Positions 36,478 to 40,170 of a stretch of DNA of 40,170 bases are shown piece by piece. Each line of letters opens with the position of its first letter. The stretch's first letter is position 1. The DNA lies in the IMG/VR virus record IMGVR_UViG_3300022690_000439, positions 1 to 40,170 of that record; one strand, 5' to 3'. Source of the DNA: a virus. The notes under the pieces are model-generated. The model made no database searches. It was not told the origin of the DNA and worked only from the letters and a program-made list of their open reading frames with translations. Both the position numbers and the translations under genes were made by a program.

Positions 36478-36759
36478 ATGAAATTAATAAAAGATAAAAT
36501 CAAGAAAATCGAAGATGCTGAGAAAGTTATTGATAATTTAAATGAGTTATCAAAAACATGTGAGGCATCGCATCTAGATCACGCCGTTTGTTTCATTAAT
36601 GGCGGGTCGTTAAGTTCGGGCATAGCCATTGATGCTGATTTGTTTGATGTAACCATCAAGTCTCAAATAGAAAGATTGGAGAATTCTATTGCAGATGACA
36701 AAGCTTTTGTAATGGGTATTGAATTGATGCTTTCAAAATCAAACCAAGGAGAAGGTTAA
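36478..36759 (+). CDS. Coiled-coil early protein, paralogue B
   Basis: A 93-residue relative of the gene at 34163, same length. It starts with a basic helix (MKLIKDKIKKIEDAEKVIDNL) and shares CFxNG, DADLFDVTIKSQIERLE and the ending ELMLS. The exact Cys-Leu-Cys is not kept. SD is GGCGGATGAA. Two paralogues in one operon indicate duplication. Confidence 0.6.
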   Translation: MKLIKDKIKKIEDAEKVIDNLNELSKTCEASHLDHAVCFINGGSLSSGIAIDADLFDVTIKSQIERLENSIADDKAFVMGIELMLSKSNQGEG

Positions 36760-36760
36760 A

Positions 36761-37831
36761 ATGAAAACTGAACTATTAGTAATCGAAAAACTTGAGCTGG
36801 TGCCGTTCTTTACTAAAGGCGATCGGCTTGATGACACGCTTGAAAAGGTCAAGGTGGAAGCGACCGCTCACGTCCCCGACGTTTCGACTTTGAAGGGTCG
36901 TAATGCCATTAAAGCTAACGTAACAAAAGTAACCAAGGTAAAAACATTCCTTGAGAGCCATGGCAAGGATTTAGCGGCAGAATACAAATTAATACCAAAG
37001 GCTATTGACGCAAACCGCAAGAAGTCAAAGGACTTTTTAAACGCTCTTGTTGAAGAAATCCGAGAACCATTAACGGCTTGGGAAACCATCGACAAGGCAG
37101 AAAAAGCCCAAGTAATTGATACCGAATCATTCTTGATTGAATATGAGTTACAGCATGAAGATGGCTTGCGAGATAACGAGTTGGTTGATTTTAAAGCGGC
37201 ACAAGTTGAAGCTGATCGACTGGCTGAGATAAAAGCCGCCACAGAAAAAGCCGCCACCGAAGCTAAAGCGAAAGCGGAAGCCGAAGCCGCTGAGCGAATA
37301 GCACAAGCCGAGCGTGATAAAGTCGCAGCAGAACAGCGCGCAATTGCAGCCAAACAAGCCGTTATTGATGCGGAAAATAAAGCGGCTCAAGATGCGATTA
37401 ATGCCGCCGCCCGCGAAGTCGCAGCAAAGCAAGCCACCAAGGATGCCGAATGGCTAACTTATATCGCTGAGGCTTACGAAATCAACGCTAAAATTGATTT
37501 TGATAGACAGGCAGTAACAGCCAAGAAAAACGCATCAAAACAAGTTAAGCTTGCCGAATATCTTGAGTACATTGGCGAGGCTTACTCTTACAACGATCAG
37601 TTAATTGCCACCAAAAACGCCCAAGTAGCCGAAGCTCAACGCCAGCAAGACTTAGCCGATCAACAAAAGCGAGAACAAGCAGCGCGTGAGGCTGATAAGA
37701 ACCACAAAGGCAACATAAACCGCACAGCTATGGAGGCGTTTATTCATGCTGGACTAAGCCAGGAGCAAGCAAAACTGGCAGTTAAATCAATTGCCAAGGG
37801 CTTAATTCCAGCCGTAACGATTAGTTATTAA
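36761..37831 (+). CDS. Long coiled-coil protein of recombination cluster
   Basis: A 356-residue protein. N-terminal domain (about 1-125, with TLKGRNAIKANVTKVTKVKTFLESHGKDLAAEYKLIPKAIDANRKKSKDFLNALVEEIREPLTAWE) of the kind seen in DUF1351-like phage proteins, an Ala/Lys/Glu coiled coil (about 150-235), and a C-terminal domain (NINRTAMEAFIHAGLSQEQAKLAVKSIAKGLIPAVTISY). In other phages this stands beside exonuclease and SSB genes. Function not established; a recombination accessory is likely. Confidence 0.65.
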   Translation: MKTELLVIEKLELVPFFTKGDRLDDTLEKVKVEATAHVPDVSTLKGRNAIKANVTKVTKVKTFLESHGKDLAAEYKLIPKAIDANRKKSKDFLNALVEEIREPLTAWETIDKAEKAQVIDTESFLIEYELQHEDGLRDNELVDFKAAQVEADRLAEIKAATEKAATEAKAKAEAEAAERIAQAERDKVAAEQRAIAAKQAVIDAENKAAQDAINAAAREVAAKQATKDAEWLTYIAEAYEINAKIDFDRQAVTAKKNASKQVKLAEYLEYIGEAYSYNDQLIATKNAQVAEAQRQQDLADQQKREQAAREADKNHKGNINRTAMEAFIHAGLSQEQAKLAVKSIAKGLIPAVTISY

Positions 37832-37832
37832 T

Positions 37833-38096
37833 ATGAAATACTTATTGGCTGGCAACGAAAGCACTGAACGGGTTGAGCTATTAATCAGCTTAACCAGAAT
37901 AGAAAGCGAACCATTGATTAAGGCGATAAATCAGCACTTAGTTAATGGTAAGCCAGAAAGCAGCGCGGCCATACTCAACGGCATACCGCAGCCTAATTTT
38001 AATCGGGCAATGGTCAAGCTAAATAAAGTTGCTGAGACCGTTGAGGCAATAAAGCAATTGGACTGGTCTCACATTAATAACAAATCAGCTAAGTGA
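37833..38096 (+). CDS. PapB-like transcription regulator
   Basis: An 87-residue protein: LISLTRIESEPLIKAINQHLVNGKPESSAAILNGIPQPNFNRAMVKLNKVAETVEAI follows the PapB/FocB pattern ('l..i.s...i.al..~LV.G.s...A......~....~~r~l~~l'). It is a DNA-binding oligomer in adhesin operons; in phages it may regulate early transcription. It lies in the rightward early unit, so it could act at the divergent promoters; target inferred. Confidence 0.65.
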   Translation: MKYLLAGNESTERVELLISLTRIESEPLIKAINQHLVNGKPESSAAILNGIPQPNFNRAMVKLNKVAETVEAIKQLDWSHINNKSAK

Positions 38097-38126
38097 TATA
38101 AGTTCAATAATAAAAGTGAGAATAAA

Positions 38127-38630
38127 ATGAAATTCAAATACTTTCAAATAACAGAAAAAGAAACGCTCGATCAAATAGAAAGCTGTATCGTTAGCATCGA
38201 GACAAGAAATAAGGCGCTAAAGGATCTAGCTAAATCATTTGGATCTACTGAAGTTTTGCAGTTTAATCTCGGTGGTGTTGCTGCATTTCTGTTTAACGTT
38301 AGACCATGTAAAGTGACGTGGAAAAGCGTTAAGCACGGCTATTTACCAAAGGCAAAAACCAGCGAGCTAAAGTTGTTGCTCGAAGTGCCAAAGTCAACGG
38401 ATTATAGAGACATAATCAAAAAGTACGGCTTTGGCAACGAAATGATATTAGGCGATCCGGCGCCGGGAAAATCTGGATTCCCTATGTATTCATCAAATAT
38501 CAAAGGTAATCGGAAAAACGGGTTTTACGCAATCAAGGTGCCATATCAAGGCGAGTTTGAAAAGTCGGTATGCGGCGACCTAAAAGAAATACAAGAGTGG
38601 GAAATGATCAAAAGGATAGCATCGGAGTAG
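38127..38630 (+). CDS. Hypothetical protein, DUF5420-like
   Basis: A 167-residue protein: MKFKYFQITEKETLDQIESCIVSIETRNKALKDLAKSFGSTEVLQFN ... KVTWKSVKHGYLPKAK ... GFYAIKVPY. Opening and 'P..W......y.Pk' segment resemble the DUF5420 phage family. Weak call. SD is AAAGTGAGAATAAA. Last gene before a weak terminator. Confidence 0.55.
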   Translation: MKFKYFQITEKETLDQIESCIVSIETRNKALKDLAKSFGSTEVLQFNLGGVAAFLFNVRPCKVTWKSVKHGYLPKAKTSELKLLLEVPKSTDYRDIIKKYGFGNEMILGDPAPGKSGFPMYSSNIKGNRKNGFYAIKVPYQGEFEKSVCGDLKEIQEWEMIKRIASE

Positions 38631-38639
38631 TTAGTAATC

Positions 38640-38658
38640 GCCCGTTAATTCGGGCTTT
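38640..38658 (+). terminator. Weak terminator of rightward early unit
   Basis: GCCCG (38640-38644), TTAATT, CGGGC (38651-38655), TTT. A 5-bp stem with a short T run; read-through into the lysis genes is likely. Confidence 0.6.
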
Positions 38659-38687
38659 GCCAGTAGTAAAACAACAAAGGAACCACC

Positions 38688-38915
38688 ATGACACTACATG
38701 AATTGAACATAATTAAACTAGTCGATTTGATACACGACATCGAAAACACAAATTGCCACGTTGGCAGTCTCGATGGCTTAAATTTACTAAATGGCCTGGT
38801 GCTGATTCACTCGGAACACACTGGAACTAAGTATCGACCGTACAGTCAAAAACCAGTAGAAGCCGCTAAGGACTTTATCGATTTAACTAATGAAATTGGA
38901 GATAGTGATGAATAA
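38688..38915 (+). CDS. Hypothetical protein before endolysin
   Basis: A 75-residue protein (SD AAAGGAACCACC), acidic with alternating apolar residues, MTLHELNIIKLVDLIHDIENTNCHVGSLDGLNLLNGLVLIH. No motif. Its last 8 bases overlap the endolysin start, implying coupled translation with lysis. Confidence 0.55.
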   Translation: MTLHELNIIKLVDLIHDIENTNCHVGSLDGLNLLNGLVLIHSEHTGTKYRPYSQKPVEAAKDFIDLTNEIGDSDE

Positions 38916-39300
38916 TTTTAATTTCAGTAAAAAATCACATGAGCGAATGATAACTGCTGACCCTCGATTAGTTGAGACTGCCATGTTGGCGATTAAAATA
39001 TCCAAAGTCGATTTTGGTATTCCTGAGTTTGGCGGAAAGCGCACAACAACCGAGCAATACGAGCTATTTAATCGCGGCGCAAGTAAATGTGACGGGTTGA
39101 GAATTAAATCTAAGCATCAAAGCGGCTTAGCTCTGGACGTTTACGCATACGTTGACGGTAAAGCAAGCTGGAAAGTTGATCATCTAACGGCTGTTGCTGT
39201 GGCGATGCTCCAGGCTGCAAATCAACTTGGCTATAAACTATCCTGGGGTGGCTTATGGCAAAGCTTCAAAGATTTACCACACTTTCAGTTGGAGGATTAA
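38908..39300 (+). CDS. Endolysin, M15 (VanY-like) peptidase
   Basis: 130 residues from ATG 38908 (SD GGAGATAGTG). FGGKRTTTEQYELFNRGASKCDG and SKHQSGLALDVYAY with His70 and Asp77, and DLPHFQLED with His125, are the zinc ligands of the M15/VanY family, as in T5 lysozyme (L-alanyl-D-glutamate peptidase). No signal peptide, so it needs a holin. Cuts peptide cross-links of peptidoglycan at the end of infection. The previously possible start at 38890 is rejected for lack of a site. Confidence 0.88.
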   Translation: MNNFNFSKKSHERMITADPRLVETAMLAIKISKVDFGIPEFGGKRTTTEQYELFNRGASKCDGLRIKSKHQSGLALDVYAYVDGKASWKVDHLTAVAVAMLQAANQLGYKLSWGGLWQSFKDLPHFQLED

Positions 39301-39302
39301 TT

Positions 39303-39665
39303 ATGAGCTTTCTGTCAAGCTTGTTCGGCGGCGGCATTGTTAAATCAATCGAGAATATTGCGTCAGAATGGATCGAAACTGATATGGAGAGTGCCGAGGC
39401 TAAGGTTCTCATGGTTAAGACGCTTGACCCAAATGGTATGATGCGCCGAGACTTATCTAATAGAGTTACTAACTTGTATACTTTGTATTTGATAGTTGCC
39501 TTGACGTTGCTAATATGCGAAAGCTTCGGACTGGGTGATGCGGACTCTATAGCAGTAGCAACCACAAAGGTAGCAGAGTTGTTTTTGCCAATAACTACGC
39601 TATTCGGCGTGATAGTAAGCGCGAGCTTTGGGGTTAACTACGCTAATACCAGGCAGGGGAAATAA
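39303..39665 (+). CDS. Holin, GTA_holin_3TM-like
   Basis: 120 residues from ATG 39303, behind GGAGGATTAATT. FGGGIVKSIENIASEWIETDMESAEAKVLMVKTLDPNGMMRRDLSNRVTN and two to three membrane segments (about residues 62-79 and 92-112) match the 3-TM 'holin for gene-transfer release' family (PF11351). Forms membrane lesions that let the endolysin reach the wall. Directly behind the endolysin. Confidence 0.8.
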   Translation: MSFLSSLFGGGIVKSIENIASEWIETDMESAEAKVLMVKTLDPNGMMRRDLSNRVTNLYTLYLIVALTLLICESFGLGDADSIAVATTKVAELFLPITTLFGVIVSASFGVNYANTRQGK

Positions 39666-39667
39666 TC

Positions 39668-39781
39668 ATGATGCAGCGACCGCCGCCACCAGAACCATAT
39701 TGTCACTCAAGCAATGTAATATCTGTTTTAGTGTCAGCAACTTTGTTCGTTATAATAACCTGTGTTACAATTAATTTTTAA
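39668..39781 (+). CDS. 37-residue single-span membrane peptide
   Basis: ATG 39668, right after the holin stop. Pro-rich start (MMQRPPPPEPYCHSS) and one membrane span (VISVLVSATLFVIITCVTI). Could be a small antiholin, or a spanin-like peptide too short for a standard spanin. Uncertain. Confidence 0.5.
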   Translation: MMQRPPPPEPYCHSSNVISVLVSATLFVIITCVTINF

Positions 39782-39809
39782 TAACTTAACTAAATAGAAA
39801 GGAAGTATC

Positions 39810-39863
39810 ATGTTAAATTTTAAAGTATCGATTGGCGATGATGGCGATAAGAAACCAGACTAA
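39810..39863 (+). CDS. Possible 17-residue peptide
   Basis: ATG 39810 with ribosome site AAAGGAAGTATC, the best in the area. It encodes MLNFKVSIGDDGDKKPD and ends 23 bases inside the membrane gene that starts at 39841, so it probably acts as a coupling leader for it. May not have its own function. Confidence 0.35.
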   Translation: MLNFKVSIGDDGDKKPD

Positions 39864-40170
39864 TTTTTTGATTTGTTCTGTGATAATTATTGGCCTACTA
39901 TTCGAGTGGGCCAATAAATCATGGCTAATGCCAAATACTAATTACTTTCAATTCTATGTAACGAGCTCAGCTATTCGCGCTGTTCTATTAATATGCTCAG
40001 CCTTGGTTGTTTATTTTATTCGCGGCTCTATCCTTTTGTGGCTGTTCATGTTCGTAAATCTCTGTGCTATATTTCTTAACATAATATATTTAGAACCAAG
40101 TAATTATTATATTTTTAGTGATTTCAGGCAGGGTTATTTCGCCCCAACTTACCGGGCCTTAGAGGTAGTT
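39841..40170 (+). CDS. Multi-span membrane protein, N-terminal part (continues at base 1)
   Basis: The frame opens at ATG 39841 and runs off the end; bases 40027-40170 repeat 1-144, so the gene continues into the first 267 bases. The full product is 150 residues: MAIRNQTNFLICSVIIIGLLFEWANKSW..., hydrophobic segments near 9-22 and 42-82 and one more near the C-terminus. Translation is likely coupled to the 17-codon leader. It is a lysis-region membrane protein, possibly an accessory holin. Family unknown. Confidence 0.7.
   Translation, partial: MAIRNQTNFLICSVIIIGLLFEWANKSWLMPNTNYFQFYVTSSAIRAVLLICSALVVYFIRGSILLWLFMFVNLCAIFLNIIYLEPSNYYIFSDFRQGYFAPTYRALEVV
40027..40170. repeat. Terminal direct repeat, right copy
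   Basis: Identical to 1-144. Joined, they close the circle and restore the membrane-protein gene that spans the break. Confidence 0.95.

Noticed and set aside
34163-36759. CRISPR-like or long interspersed repeats
   Set aside because: The two paralogues are similar in protein but no repeated DNA with regular spacers was seen anywhere.

Overview
The window holds one complete tailed-phage genome (siphovirus type), written as a linear contig. Its first 144 bases are repeated exactly at its end (1-144 = 40027-40170), and one membrane-protein gene reads through that junction, so the unique length is 40,026 bp and the map is circular. The host is inferred to be a Gram-negative gammaproteobacterium, probably marine or environmental: there are three lipoproteins with bacterial lipoboxes, a Gram-negative style lysis cassette, Shine-Dalgarno/sigma70-type signals, moderate GC, and many of the small proteins resemble families I associate with Vibrio/Pseudoalteromonas/Shewanella-type phages. 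I see no integrase, no CI-like repressor and no tRNA.

Layout, in transcription units. (1) Two early units diverge from a control region at about 33.84-33.95 kb, where back-to-back sigma70-like promoters flank one inverted repeat. The leftward unit (33.8 to 24.3 kb, minus strand) carries a small ParC-like protein, the replication initiator, a DnaB-type helicase, several small proteins, two paralogous beta-class DNA methyltransferases, a Dam-like methyltransferase, a DUF1367 protein, a Ref-like HNH nuclease and a VRR-NUC-like nuclease. The rightward unit (33.95 to 38.6 kb) carries a small exported protein, a lambda-exonuclease/YqaJ-type nuclease, an associated recombination-cluster protein, a Gln-rich SSB ending in DDDIPF, a long coiled-coil protein and a PapB-like regulator. 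(2) Lysis genes (38.9 kb through the junction to 0.55 kb): an M15-type endolysin, a GTA-type holin and several small membrane proteins. (3) An accessory block (0.7-3.4 kb) of small membrane proteins, an HTH protein and two lipoproteins, bounded by terminators. (4) The late block (3.5-24.25 kb): small and large terminase, portal, minor head protein, DUF2213 protease with a nested scaffold start, decoration protein, major capsid protein, connectors, tail terminator, two tail-tube paralogues, a tail fibre with an S74 self-cleaving chaperone, a G/GT frameshifting tail chaperone pair, tape measure, and tail tip genes. The late block is interrupted at 12.6-15.15 kb by an antisense cassette of seven small genes.

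The most striking signal is five perfectly spaced 11-bp tandem repeats inside the initiator gene (33206-33260). The spacing is not a multiple of three and the repeats are translated in shifting frames, so they look like DNA-level iterons, an intragenic replication origin of the lambda-O type. Other unusual points: a methyltransferase gene bounded by a 17-bp direct repeat whose loss would excise it exactly; a 13-nt perfect complement of the 16S rRNA tail with no gene behind it; a small Phd-like protein with its own promoter and palindrome but no toxin; and a glycine-rich tail-tip C-terminus resembling polyglycine-lattice adhesins. Functions are inferred by eye from motifs; no database search was possible.
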